DNA of 64,000 nucleotides from Geodermatophilus ruber. Lineage in GTDB: Bacteria > Actinomycetota > Actinomycetes > Mycobacteriales > Geodermatophilaceae. Location: assembly GCF_900114385.1 (NCBI RefSeq), contig NZ_FOSW01000009.1, positions 1 to 64,000 on the forward strand. The letters run 5' to 3'. A program made the translations under genes and the position numbers. This document shows, one piece after another, positions 26,025 through 34,290 of this stretch; within the stretch, counting starts at the first letter, position 1; every line of letters begins with the position of its first letter. The notes under the pieces are model-generated. The model did not search any database, had not been told where the DNA came from, and saw nothing but the letters and a program-made list of their open reading frames with translations.

Positions 26025-27356
26025 GTGGTCGACATCGGCACGTTGGTGGATTCGAAGCAGGGGTTGATCAACCCCCTGATCTACACCGACCCGGCGCTGT
26101 ACCAGCTGGAACTGGACCGTGTCTTCGGACGGAGCTGGCTCTTCCTCGCGCACGAGAGCCAGTTGCCCAACCGGGGCAGCTTCGTGCAGACCTACATGGG
26201 TGAGGACCCGGTGCTGGTGGTCCGCCAGCGCGACGCGTCGGTGAAGGCGTTCCTGAACCAGTGCCGGCACCGCGGAATGCGGATCTGCCGGGCGGATGCA
26301 GGAACGAACAAGACCTTCACGTGCAGCTATCACGGCTGGGCCTACGACCTCGAAGGCAATCTGATCAACGTCCCGCTCGAGGAGCGCGCTTACCACAATC
26401 AGATCGACAAGTCGCAGTGGGGAGCGACCAAGGTTCCGCGCGTGCAGAGCTACAAGGGCTTCTACTTTGGCACCTGGTCCGACGAGGTGCCCGAGTTCGA
26501 GGAGTACCTCGGCGAGATGAAGTACTACTTCGACGCCGCCGTGGACAGGTGGGACAACGGCCTGGAGTTCGTCAAGGGCGCCACCAAGTGGGTCATCGAC
26601 TGCAACTGGAAGTTCGCTGCTGAGCAGTTCACCAGCGACATGTACCACGCGCCCATCTCACACGCGTCGGCGATGGTGGCTCTGTTCGAGGACCCGGCGA
26701 TGCGCAGCCTGTTCGATCCGTCGCCGCACGACCAGGGGCGGCAATTCGCCGGGCATGGTCACGGAACGGGGTCCATGGGCATCCCCGAGTTCGGTCCCGA
26801 CATTCTTGCCGGGCCGGAGTACAGCGCCTGGCAGATCGCCAACCGGGACCAGGTCTACAACCGTCTCGGCACCGACCGCGCCCACAAGATCATGATCCAC
26901 AACAACATCTTCCCGAACTTCTCCTGGCTCGGGACGGCCTCGACGATGCGGGTCTGGCATCCGCGCGGACCGGGCCAGATCGAGGTGTGGGCGTGGACGT
27001 ACGTGCCCAAGGACGCCCCGGAGTCGGCACGCAAGGGCGTCCGGGAGGTCACCCAGCGCACCTTCAGCCCGGCGGGGGTCTTCGAGACCGACGACGGGGA
27101 GAACTGGACGGAGATCCAGCAGGTGATGCGGGGATGGAAGGCACGCAGCACGCTCTTCAACGCGCAGATGGGTCTCGGGTTCGAGCAACGTGACTACCCC
27201 GGCATGCCCGGCATGTCGAACGACCTCTACAGCGAGATGGGGGCGCGGGGCTTCTACCAGCGCTGGCAGGACCTGATGAAGAACCTGTCCTGGAAGGAGA
27301 TCGCCGAGTTGGACGCGCAGCGGCGAGCAGCCGAGCAGGAGGTGCAGCCGGCATGA
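26025..27356 (+). CDS. Rieske ring-hydroxylating dioxygenase, alpha subunit (set B)
   Basis: Second oxygenase large subunit, 443 aa. Rieske ligands are C80, H82, C100 and H103 (CRHRG...CSYHGW). The iron site is EQFTSDMYHAPISH (H208, H213), with the carboxylate in ETDDGENW. It is shorter than set A, lacks its Gly-Asp-rich insertion and differs in the active-site segment (TSDMYH against FDWYH), so the two oxygenases probably prefer different substrates or steps. It starts with GTG 26025 after AAGGGAG and overlaps the beta gene by four bases (ATGA). Confidence 0.92.
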   Translation: MVDIGTLVDSKQGLINPLIYTDPALYQLELDRVFGRSWLFLAHESQLPNRGSFVQTYMGEDPVLVVRQRDASVKAFLNQCRHRGMRICRADAGTNKTFTCSYHGWAYDLEGNLINVPLEERAYHNQIDKSQWGATKVPRVQSYKGFYFGTWSDEVPEFEEYLGEMKYYFDAAVDRWDNGLEFVKGATKWVIDCNWKFAAEQFTSDMYHAPISHASAMVALFEDPAMRSLFDPSPHDQGRQFAGHGHGTGSMGIPEFGPDILAGPEYSAWQIANRDQVYNRLGTDRAHKIMIHNNIFPNFSWLGTASTMRVWHPRGPGQIEVWAWTYVPKDAPESARKGVREVTQRTFSPAGVFETDDGENWTEIQQVMRGWKARSTLFNAQMGLGFEQRDYPGMPGMSNDLYSEMGARGFYQRWQDLMKNLSWKEIAELDAQRRAAEQEVQPA

Positions 27357-27916
27357 GCACGGCTGTCGACCAGGCGGTGGAGGCGGGGCCGTCGACGTTC
27401 CGCCCCACGTCGATGGAGCTCCAGCACCGCGTGGAGAAGTTCTTCTCGGCCGAGGCGGAGCTGCTCGACGACCACCGCTACACGGACTGGGTCCAGCTGT
27501 TCACCGAGGACGTGCACTACTGGCTGCCGACCCGGATGACCCGCACCATCCGGGAGCGGGACCAGGAGGTCGCCGCTGCCGGCGAGAACGCGCTCATCGA
27601 CGATGACCTCACCGCACTCCGGGGGCGCGTTCGCCGTGTCACGTCGGGGATCCAGTGGTCGGAGGAGCCGCCGTCGCGCACGCGCCGGTTGATCACCAAC
27701 GTGCGCATCGACGAACGCGGTGACGGTGAACTCGACGTCCGGTCGAACTTCTGCATCTACCGGAGCCGGCTCGAGCGTCATCAGGACTGGTTCGTGGGGG
27801 AGCGTTTCGACCTCCTGCGCCCGGCCGAGGGGGCCTACCCCTACCGGATCGCCAGCCGCAAGGTCGTCTTCGAGCAGACGACGATCCTGGCGCCGAGCAT
27901 CAGCATCTTCTTCTGA
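27353..27916 (+). CDS. ring-hydroxylating dioxygenase, beta subunit (set B)
   Basis: The 187-residue NTF2-like small subunit. It shares VEKFFSAEAELLDDHRYTDW, RVRRVTSGIQWSEEPPSR and the C-terminal ISIFF with set A. The ATGA overlap with alpha B indicates coupled translation and assembly with that alpha subunit rather than with set A. Confidence 0.92.
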   Translation: MSTAVDQAVEAGPSTFRPTSMELQHRVEKFFSAEAELLDDHRYTDWVQLFTEDVHYWLPTRMTRTIRERDQEVAAAGENALIDDDLTALRGRVRRVTSGIQWSEEPPSRTRRLITNVRIDERGDGELDVRSNFCIYRSRLERHQDWFVGERFDLLRPAEGAYPYRIASRKVVFEQTTILAPSISIFF

Positions 27917-27967
27917 TCCCGGCCTCCATCCGGATCGACCTCCCCAGAGATGGAGATCGACGTACAG

Positions 27968-28315
27968 ATGACGTTCGCCGAATCCGGCGCCCGGTGGATC
28001 CGCGCGTGCGCGGTCGACGATGTCGAGGACGACGAGGCGGTGCGGCTGGGCACCCAGCCGCCCGTCACGGTCTTCAGATCCGAGGGCGAGTTCTTCTGCA
28101 TCGATGACACCTGCACGCACGAGACCTATTCCCTCTCCGAGGGATGGGTCGAGAACTGCCTCGTCGAATGCACCTTGCACATGGCGAAGTTCGATCTGCG
28201 AACGGGCCGGCCTCTCTCGCCGCCGGCGAGGAGCCCCGTCCGCGTCCACCAGCTGCGGGTCGAGGACGGTTCCGTCTTCGTCCAGCTGCCGAACGACTAC
28301 ACATGCGACGACTAG
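27968..28315 (+). CDS. Rieske-type ferredoxin (set B)
   Basis: A 115-residue ferredoxin with cluster ligands CTH and CTLH (DDTCTHETYSLSEG...ECTLHMAKF). I choose ATG 27968 because GGAG lies about ten bases before it; the frame also has an ATG at 27950. It is diverged from the set A ferredoxin, especially around the cluster (LSEGWVENCL against [10 protein letters not shown]). It follows beta B directly and precedes the diol dehydrogenase in the same operon. Confidence 0.88.
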   Translation: MTFAESGARWIRACAVDDVEDDEAVRLGTQPPVTVFRSEGEFFCIDDTCTHETYSLSEGWVENCLVECTLHMAKFDLRTGRPLSPPARSPVRVHQLRVEDGSVFVQLPNDYTCDD

Positions 28316-28326
28316 GAAGGTGGGAC

Positions 28327-29121
28327 ATGGGTCGGCTGGACAACACCACGGTGCTCGTGACGGGAGGCGGATCAGGGCTCGGACGGGCGATCGTGTCCGG
28401 GTTCGTCGAGGAGGGGGCGCGCGTCGTCGTATTCGACCGGTCGAAGGAGAAGCTCGACGACGTCGCGGTCTCCTTCGGGGAGGCGGTGCGCACTGTGGCC
28501 GGCGATGTCACCTCGGTGGCGGACAACGAGGCGGCGGTGGCGGCAGCTGTCGACGCCTTCGGAGGGCTGGACGTCCTCATCGGCAACGCGGGGATCTGGG
28601 ACTTCAACGCCTCTCTTGACGCCACCGGCACCGACGAGCTGGCCAGCGGGTTCGACGAGCTGTTCGGGGTGAACGTCAAGGGCTACCTGCTGGGGGCCAA
28701 GGCGGCCCTCCCGGCCCTGCGCGCCTCCCGCGGCAGCATGGTGTTCACCCTCTCCAACGCCGCCTTCTACCCCGGTGGCGGCGGACCCCTGTACGTCGCC
28801 TCGAAGCACGCCGGTGTCGGGTTGGTCCGCCAGCTGGCCTACGAACTGGCCCCCGAGGTCCGGGTCAACGCCGTCGCACCCGGTGGCATGGCCACCGACC
28901 TGCGCGGGCCGGGATCGATGGGGCTGGCCGACCAGTCGATCACCCGGGCCATGCCCATCCAGGACATCATGCGCGAGCACGGTGCGCTCAAGATGGACAT
29001 CACCGCCGAGCACTACGTCGGCACCTACGTGCTGCTGGCCTCGAAGGAGGCGGCCACTGCGACCGGAGCCGTCTTCGACATCAGCAGCTTCGGGACGCCG
29101 CCGCGGCGGGACCTCGGCTGA
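28327..29121 (+). CDS. cis-dihydrodiol dehydrogenase (BphB-like SDR)
   Basis: A short-chain dehydrogenase/reductase, 264 aa, that would oxidise the cis-dihydrodiol to a catechol with NAD+. The cofactor motif is TGGGSGLGRAI, with NAGIWD, the Ser in FTLSNAAFYPGGG and the catalytic YVASK. The C-terminal segment AHYVGTYVLLASKEAA with an ISSFGTPPRRD end matches the BphB/TodD branch rather than general SDRs. It starts at the ATG at 28327, eleven bases after the ferredoxin. A strong terminator follows, so it ends the set B operon. Confidence 0.9.
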   Translation: MGRLDNTTVLVTGGGSGLGRAIVSGFVEEGARVVVFDRSKEKLDDVAVSFGEAVRTVAGDVTSVADNEAAVAAAVDAFGGLDVLIGNAGIWDFNASLDATGTDELASGFDELFGVNVKGYLLGAKAALPALRASRGSMVFTLSNAAFYPGGGGPLYVASKHAGVGLVRQLAYELAPEVRVNAVAPGGMATDLRGPGSMGLADQSITRAMPIQDIMREHGALKMDITAEHYVGTYVLLASKEAATATGAVFDISSFGTPPRRDLG

Positions 29122-29146
29122 CCTGCGCGCGTCGCCGGACCAGGCA

Positions 29147-29181
29147 CCGAGCCGCCAGTTCCCAGGGGACTGGCGGCTCGG
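29147..29181. terminator. strong hairpin between the diol dehydrogenase and TetR genes
   Basis: CCGAGCCGCCAGT and its exact complement (13 bases) around a nine-base loop. It lies between convergent gene ends, so it can stop transcription from both sides. Confidence 0.7.
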
Positions 29182-29234
29182 CCGCGCGGGGGAGCGGCGG
29201 GGCGAGCGACCGTCCGATCGAGCGGGCTGCCGCC

Positions 29235-29909
29235 TCACGCCGACCGGGGCGCGCTCTCCGGGAACGGGGCGCAGGCGGTGGCCGGGGTGATGCAGGCCTG
29301 CAGGGCGGTGGCGAAGACGTCGACGGTGCGGGCGAGCGCGTCCGGGTTCGGGGAAGGCGCGTCGGGGTCGATCAAAGTGCCGAAGGCGAACAGGCCGAAC
29401 CCCATGATCTGCGCGGCGATGAGCCGGGCGCGCAGCTGGGCGTCCGGGCCGTGCAGGACGGCGGCGAGAGGGTCGGTGATGCGCCGGTCGATCTCCGCGG
29501 CGAACAGCTGCCTGGCCTCCTCGAGGTCCAGCGATCGCACGAGGGCGATGGCCGGGAAGCTGTAGTCCAGGTTCAGCCAGTACGTCGCGAGCAGGCGCGC
29601 GAGCCGCAGACCCATCGTCTCCACGGGCCCGTCCAGGTCGGCCATCCTGATCGTGGGACCGTCCTCGGCCTGGGCCACCGCCCGGAACAGGTCGAGTTTC
29701 GAGTCGAAGTAGTGCACCACGAGCGGGGCGGTCACCCCCACGTCGGCGGCGATGTCCTTGAGCGTGACCGCGGCATACCCCGCCCGCGCGAACCGGCGCC
29801 CCGCAGCGACGAGGATGTCCTGCCGGGTCTGCTCCGCGCTCTGCCGGCGCCGGGGGCGGGTCGCTGCCCCGGCCACCTCACCGGCTACCGGGTGATCGGC
29901 GGACGTCAT
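29235..29909 (-). CDS. TetR-family transcriptional regulator
   Basis: A 224-residue repressor-type protein. The DNA-binding helices are clear (QTRQDILVAAGRRFARAGYA, LKDIAADVGVTAPLVVHYFD). The C-terminal ligand domain has no recognised relatives. ATG 29909 is chosen; the frame runs on upstream but without a good start. It follows the second small CPxWC gene by 68 bases and may be co-transcribed from the promoter region carrying dyad sites 5 and 6. It could control the aromatic cluster; its ligand is unknown. Confidence 0.87.
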   Translation of the reverse strand: MTSADHPVAGEVAGAATRPRRRQSAEQTRQDILVAAGRRFARAGYAAVTLKDIAADVGVTAPLVVHYFDSKLDLFRAVAQAEDGPTIRMADLDGPVETMGLRLARLLATYWLNLDYSFPAIALVRSLDLEEARQLFAAEIDRRITDPLAAVLHGPDAQLRARLIAAQIMGFGLFAFGTLIDPDAPSPNPDALARTVDVFATALQACITPATACAPFPESAPRSA

Positions 29910-29977
29910 CGCGGCGCCGACGCGTGCGCGGGAACCAGCACGTCGGCCAGGGTAGTCCGGCAGGACGGCGGCCACGG

Positions 29978-30304
29978 TCAGCTGCAGCCGTACTCGGCGT
30001 GATCGGCGGCCGGCAACAACAGCTCCGCGACTCGTCGCGCGCCGACAGGGGTGAGGTGGTCGACGCGGTAGCGATCGCCCACGTGGTGTGCCAGCTCCAC
30101 CGCGGGCTCCCACGTCGCGCCGTCGGGGAGGTACTGCGCTGCCCGCACCTGCATCGACGTGCGGCGCAGCGGCTCCGATCCCGGGAGGGTGAGCAGCACG
30201 CTCTCGCTGACGTGCCAGATCACGCTGTGGTCGGGAGTGCCGTGCATGACGCACCGTGCGGGGCAGTTCACCGATGCGGCGCCGGCGTTGCGGTCGATGG
30301 CCAT
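29978..30304 (-). CDS. small CPxRC/His protein (DUF6907-like), copy 2
   Basis: A 108-residue paralogue of the protein at 23186. The pair share CPA-[WR]-CVMHG-[AT]-PDHS, then ATWEPAVELAHHVG-DRYRV and [20 protein letters not shown] in this copy. The first third, with its Cys/His motif, and the last helix are the conserved parts. It starts at ATG 30304. It lies upstream of the TetR gene and divergent from the ferredoxin reductase gene, with two dyad sites between. Function unknown. Confidence 0.65.
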   Translation of the reverse strand: MAIDRNAGAASVNCPARCVMHGTPDHSVIWHVSESVLLTLPGSEPLRRTSMQVRAAQYLPDGATWEPAVELAHHVGDRYRVDHLTPVGARRVAELLLPAADHAEYGCS

Positions 30305-30374
30305 GGGCACCTCGTGCGGTCGTCGCGTTGCCGGGCCCAGCACATCCCATGACGCCGGCGCACCCGTCCGATGC

Positions 30375-30415
30375 GTCCCGTCGCGTGGAACCGATCCGGT
30401 GCCGGGTGGTGGAAC
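30375..30415. promoter_or_regulatory. tandem operator-like dyads, sites 5 and 6
   Basis: GTCCC-N7-GGAAC at 30375-30391 and GTGCC-N7-GGAAC at 30399-30415, exactly 24 bases apart. They lie in the divergent region between the small CPxRC gene and the ferredoxin reductase gene. Confidence 0.6.
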
Positions 30416-30491
30416 GAGGGCGGAGCGCCACCCGGATCCGGCCGGTGAGACTGGGGCCGGCCGGTCAGCACCCTGGCGGAAGGCGGATCCC

Positions 30492-31709
30492 GTGCAGCCC
30501 TCGTTCGTGATCGTCGGAGCCAACCTGGCCGGTGGCCGGGCCGCGCAGGCGTTGCGCAGGGAGGGCTTCTCGGGGCGGGTAGTGCTCGTCGGCGCGGAGC
30601 CGCATCCCCCCTACGAGCGCCCGCCGCTGTCGAAGGACCTCCTGCTCGGGAAGCAGGCGCCGGAGGCCCTGCGCATCGCGGACCGGCAGTCGTGGTCCGA
30701 CCAGGAGATCGACCTGCGGCTCGGAACCACGGTGACCCGCCTGCTGCCCGGGGAACAGTCTGTCGAGACCGACAGCGGGGAGCTGATCAGAGCGGACAAG
30801 GTCCTCCTCTGCACCGGTGGCCGGGCCCGCCGGCTGGCGGTCGAGGGGCATCACCTCGGGGGTGTCCACGCCCTCCGTTCGCTCGACGATGCGCTGACCA
30901 TCCGTGAGCAGCTCGTGCCCGGCGCCCACGTCACCGTCGTCGGCGCCGGGTTCATCGGCGCCGAGGTCGCCGCATCCGCTCAGGCGCTCGGCTGCCGGGT
31001 GACGCTGCTGGAGGTGGCCGGTCTTCCGCTGCAGCGAGTCCTCGGGCCGGCGCTCGGGCAGGTCCTCGCCACCGCCTACCGCGACCAGGGGGTGGATCTG
31101 CGGCTGGGGACCGGGGTGCACAGCCTCGTGGGGGACGACCGGGTCCGGCGGGTGGTCACCACGGACGGCAGCGTCATCGAGACCGACCTCGTGGTGGTGG
31201 GGATCGGCATCGAACCGGCGGTCGAGCTCGCGGCGTCGGCCGGAGCCCGGGTCGACAACGGGATCCTGGTCGACGAGTTCTGCGCGACCTCGATCGACGG
31301 GATCTACGCCGCGGGTGACGTCGCCAACCACCCCAACCCGATCCTGGGGGAGCGGGTCAGGCTGGAGAACTGGCAGAACGCCCAGAACCAGGGCCTGGCG
31401 GCAGCCGGTTCCATGCTCGGGCACCGCCGGCCGTTTGCGGAGGTGCCCTGGTTCTGGTCGGACCAGTACGCCTGGAACCTGCAGATGGCCGGCCAGGCCG
31501 GGCCCGAGGACGACGTCGTCTGGCGGGGGGACGTCGATGGATTGGCCTTCAGCGCCTTCTTCCTGCGGGCCGGAGTGCTCCGCGCCGCGTTCGCGGTCAA
31601 CCGACCGCGCGACGTCCACGGTGCCCGGCGGTTGATCGAGCGGGGGGGCGTGGTTGACGTGGATGCCCTGCGGGACCCGGGGGCGGATCTGCGCAAGCTC
31701 GCGGCCTGA
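30492..31709 (+). CDS. ferredoxin reductase (BphA4/ThcD-type, FAD and NADH)
   Basis: A 405-residue oxygenase-coupled NADH:ferredoxin reductase. It has the FAD motif VGANLAGGRAAQAL, ERPPLSKDLL, the NAD motif VGAGFIGAEVAASA, the YAAGDVANHPNP segment and the C-terminal VPWFWSDQYAWNLQMAG region of the family. The start is GTG 30492. It is the only such reductase in the aromatic cluster and presumably serves both ferredoxins. Tandem dyad sites lie just upstream, so it is probably controlled together with the oxygenases. Confidence 0.93.
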   Translation: MQPSFVIVGANLAGGRAAQALRREGFSGRVVLVGAEPHPPYERPPLSKDLLLGKQAPEALRIADRQSWSDQEIDLRLGTTVTRLLPGEQSVETDSGELIRADKVLLCTGGRARRLAVEGHHLGGVHALRSLDDALTIREQLVPGAHVTVVGAGFIGAEVAASAQALGCRVTLLEVAGLPLQRVLGPALGQVLATAYRDQGVDLRLGTGVHSLVGDDRVRRVVTTDGSVIETDLVVVGIGIEPAVELAASAGARVDNGILVDEFCATSIDGIYAAGDVANHPNPILGERVRLENWQNAQNQGLAAAGSMLGHRRPFAEVPWFWSDQYAWNLQMAGQAGPEDDVVWRGDVDGLAFSAFFLRAGVLRAAFAVNRPRDVHGARRLIERGGVVDVDALRDPGADLRKLAA

Positions 31710-31752
31710 ACCCACCGCGCCCGGGTCCACGTCGATTCGCGGACGCCGGTGC

Positions 31753-31779
31753 CCGCGGCCGCGCAAGGTGCGGCCGCGG
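31753..31779. terminator. hairpin between reductase and IclR gene ends
   Basis: CCGCGGCCGC and its complement, seven-base loop, between convergent stops. Confidence 0.6.
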
Positions 31780-31784
31780 ACCGC

Positions 31785-32582
31785 TCACAGAGCGGTCTGC
31801 GAGAGCGTGTCGGCGGCCTTGCGCAGTCGTGCGGCGAATCGCCGCTTGTCGAAGCGGGCGGTCGGCGAGCTGATGGACAGGGCGGCCACCGCCTCACCGG
31901 TACGGCGATCGATGATCGGCGCCGCGACGCAGGCCAGTCCGACCCGGCACTCCTCCACCTCGACCGCGACACCCTCTTCCCGCGCCACGCGCAGTTGCTT
32001 CTGGAGGGCCTCCGGATGAGCCACGGTGTGCCGGGTGGGCCGGGCCAGGTGCCCGGTGAGGACGTGCCCGACCGTCTCGGGGGACGAGTACGACAGGATC
32101 GACTTGCCCAGCGCGGTGGCGTGTGCGGGATTGCGCCCTCCGATCGTGGTCGGACAGGGCCAGGCCCGGTGCCCGTAGATCTTCTCCACGTAGACGACGT
32201 CGTCGTCGTGGAGGATCGCGAGGTGCACGATCTCGAGGGTCTCGTGGTGCAGCTCGGCCATGAAGGGGATCGCCCGCTCGCGAAGCCCCCTGGGCCAGAA
32301 CGCACGTGACCCCAGCTCGAAGACGCGCTCGGCCAGCCGGTAGCGGTTGCCGTCCCGCTTCACGTAACCGTGCTCGTGAAGGACGGCGAGCAGTCGATGG
32401 GCGGTCGACTTCGGAACCGCAGCGCGTACGGCGATCTCGCTCACGCCGAGTACGGCACGAGAGCCGCCGAAGGCGCTCAACACGGCAAGCGTGCGGCTGG
32501 CGGCGTTGGTCCGGGAGGGATGCTCCGCGACGTGTGCGAGCTCGACGTCGTCCAGTGGCGAGGCAACGCTGCCTTGAGTCAT
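31785..32582 (-). CDS. IclR-family transcriptional regulator
   Basis: A 265-residue IclR regulator. The winged helix has VSEIAVRAAVPKSTAHRLL, and the GAF-like effector domain has HATALGKSIL and the conserved cysteine in RVGLACVAAPI. IclR proteins commonly control aromatic catabolism in actinobacteria, acting on palindromic sites. It lies at the end of the cluster and is the best candidate to bind the six GTNCC-N7-GGAAC dyads, but the TetR protein is not excluded. Confidence 0.9.
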   Translation of the reverse strand: MTQGSVASPLDDVELAHVAEHPSRTNAASRTLAVLSAFGGSRAVLGVSEIAVRAAVPKSTAHRLLAVLHEHGYVKRDGNRYRLAERVFELGSRAFWPRGLRERAIPFMAELHHETLEIVHLAILHDDDVVYVEKIYGHRAWPCPTTIGGRNPAHATALGKSILSYSSPETVGHVLTGHLARPTRHTVAHPEALQKQLRVAREEGVAVEVEECRVGLACVAAPIIDRRTGEAVAALSISSPTARFDKRRFAARLRKAADTLSQTAL

Positions 32583-32764
32583 GGCACCTCGATCGAGGGC
32601 TAATTGAACGGTCGTTCAGACGCTACTGTGACGTGCAGCACAGGTCAATGGACTCGCGTTCGGTACGGTGATCGGTCAGCGAACGGGTGGTCCGGGGCTG
32701 GATCGGCTGCGGGAGCAACGGGGCGAGAGCCCTCAGGCCGCTTCGGGGCAGCGCCGATCGCGCC

Positions 32765-32887
32765 TCAGGGCCGGTCGACCCCGAAGGGCGACTCGAGCAG
32801 GCCGGAGAACGTCTCGGTGCCCTGCCGGGCGAGGCCGTCAAGGGCGCGGACGTGGAGCCGGACCGCGAGAGGTGATGCCCGGTGAAC
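32765..32887 (-). pseudogene. possible enoyl-CoA hydratase C-terminal remnant
   Basis: The frame reads SPLAVRLHVRALD and then ETFSGLLESPFG, which resembles the last helices of crotonase-family proteins (SPLAVRLTKRALD-type). Only about 40 codons are readable. It stands next to a dehydrogenase fragment of the same pathway, which strengthens the case slightly. Confidence 0.35.
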
Positions 32888-33019
32888 ATCGTCGTCCCTG
32901 CCGACCACGACCGGGCCGCGACCCAGGACGCGGCGAACGCCGGGTGCCTGTCCGGCTGGGGGCGTGCCCAGCTGGTGCGTCGCCGCGTGCTCACCGCGCA
33001 GCTGGACCGGCTGGCTTGC

Positions 33020-33113
33020 AGTGTCGGCGACGCCCTCCTCGAGCATCCGGATGGCCTCCGGGCCCAGCAGCACGCCGAGCCGGGAGGAGGCGCAGCCGGG
33101 GGAGTCGTCGACG
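33020..33113 (-). pseudogene. fragment of a 3-hydroxyacyl-CoA dehydrogenase
   Basis: The translated strand contains LLGPEAIRMLEEGVAD, nearly identical to LLGLEAIRMLEEGVAD of the intact dehydrogenase at 37607. The DNA match continues over about 90 bases including the SSRLGV part. Frame and context are lost on both sides. This is a relic of a paralogous gene, or a fragment copied from it. Confidence 0.72.
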
Positions 33114-33251
33114 CGCCCAGTGGGGTGGGACCTGGTCGAGGGGCGTCTGGTGGTTCACCCGCTCGCAGGAGTCCGCTGCCGGGGAGGGGCGCGACCGCGC
33201 ACCCGGCTGCCACGATCGCCGAAGTCCGGAGCTGAGGGAGGAGTGCCACCC

Positions 33252-34157
33252 GTGGAACTGCGGCACCTGCGGTACTTCGTGTCCGTCGCGGAGGAGCTCC
33301 ACTTCCGCCGGGCCGCGGAGAAGCTGCACATCGTGCAGCCGGCGCTCAGCAAGCAGATCAGCGCGCTCGAGCACGAGCTCGGGGTCCGGCTGCTCGAGCG
33401 CGACCGGCGGGGGGTAGCCCTCACCGAGGCGGGGCGGGTCTTCCTCGCCGAGGCGGTGGAGGTGCTCGCCCGGGCCGACGGTGCGGTCGACCGGGCGCGC
33501 GCCGTCGTCCGGGGTGAGGTCGGCCGGCTGGCCGTCGGCTTCGTCCAGCCCGCCCTGGCCGACCTGCTCCCGCGGTCTCTGCGCGCCTTTCGCCAGCACT
33601 ACCCCGACGTCGTCCTCACCCTGAGCGAGACCACCAGCCGGACGGCGATCGAGCAGGTCACCGACCGCAGCCTGCACCTCGCTTTCGTGCGGCTGCCCAT
33701 CGCGCCGCGACCGGACCTGCGGACGGAGGCGGTCAGCCAGGAGCCGGTGCTGCTCGCCGTGCCCCGCGGGCACCGGCTGGCCGAGCGGCCGGCGGTGCGG
33801 CTGGAGGAGATCGCGGAGGAGGAGCTCGTCCTCATCGCGCGCCCGGTGGAGCCGGGGTTGCACGACTACTACGTCACCGCCTGCAACCGTGCCGGGTTCA
33901 GCCCCCGGGTGGCCCACGAGGTGAGCAGCACCTCGATCGCGATCGGCCTGGTGGCCGGTGGTCTCGGGGTTGCCTTCGTGCCGGCGTCGGCCCGGTTCGC
34001 CGCGCAGCCCACCGTCGCGCACGTCCCGCTGGAGGACGCCGACCTGACGCTCACGATGGGTGCCCTCTGGCGGGCCGGGCCGCCGCCGGCCGTGCTCGAC
34101 AACTTCCTCCGGCTCCGCCCATGGGAGGACGGCAGGACGCCGACCGCGGCGATGTGA
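33252..34157 (+). CDS. LysR-family transcriptional regulator (second)
   Basis: A 301-residue LysR protein with a standard DNA-binding domain (LRYFVSVAEELHFRRAAEKL, IVQPALSKQISALEHELG) and effector domain. It starts at GTG 33252. Unlike the LysR gene at 6009, it points the same way as the flavoprotein gene that follows 130 bases later. It probably regulates that gene and the binding-protein gene at 35586. Confidence 0.9.
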   Translation: MELRHLRYFVSVAEELHFRRAAEKLHIVQPALSKQISALEHELGVRLLERDRRGVALTEAGRVFLAEAVEVLARADGAVDRARAVVRGEVGRLAVGFVQPALADLLPRSLRAFRQHYPDVVLTLSETTSRTAIEQVTDRSLHLAFVRLPIAPRPDLRTEAVSQEPVLLAVPRGHRLAERPAVRLEEIAEEELVLIARPVEPGLHDYYVTACNRAGFSPRVAHEVSSTSIAIGLVAGGLGVAFVPASARFAAQPTVAHVPLEDADLTLTMGALWRAGPPPAVLDNFLRLRPWEDGRTPTAAM

Positions 34158-34290
34158 CGCCCGTCCGGTGGACCCCGGGAGGCTGATTCCGAACGGTGAT
34201 CAGACCCGCCCGACTCCCTATCACCGAGGCATCGTGTTCCTCGTCACGGCTGCCTAGATTCCGACGGGGACCACGGCGAAGGAGCGGGGC

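Larger units (their letters stand above)
32583..33251. other. gene-poor stretch with two fatty-acid-oxidation gene remnants
   Basis: About 670 bases between the IclR and LysR genes. It holds fragments that resemble an enoyl-CoA hydratase end and a 3-hydroxyacyl-CoA dehydrogenase segment (listed separately), and the promoter of the IclR gene near 32590-32640, where the DNA is less GC-rich (CTAATTGAACGG). No intact gene is seen. Confidence 0.5.

Noticed and set aside
20371..30415. GGAAC as an ECF sigma factor -35 element
   Set aside because: No consistent GTC/CGTC element lies 16-17 bases downstream of the copies, while the left half GTNCC at fixed spacing is present in all, so a dyad operator fits better.
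33241..33256. GTGCC-N6-GGAAC at the start of the second LysR gene
   Set aside because: The spacer is six and the site overlaps the start codon, so it was not counted as a member of the regulon.
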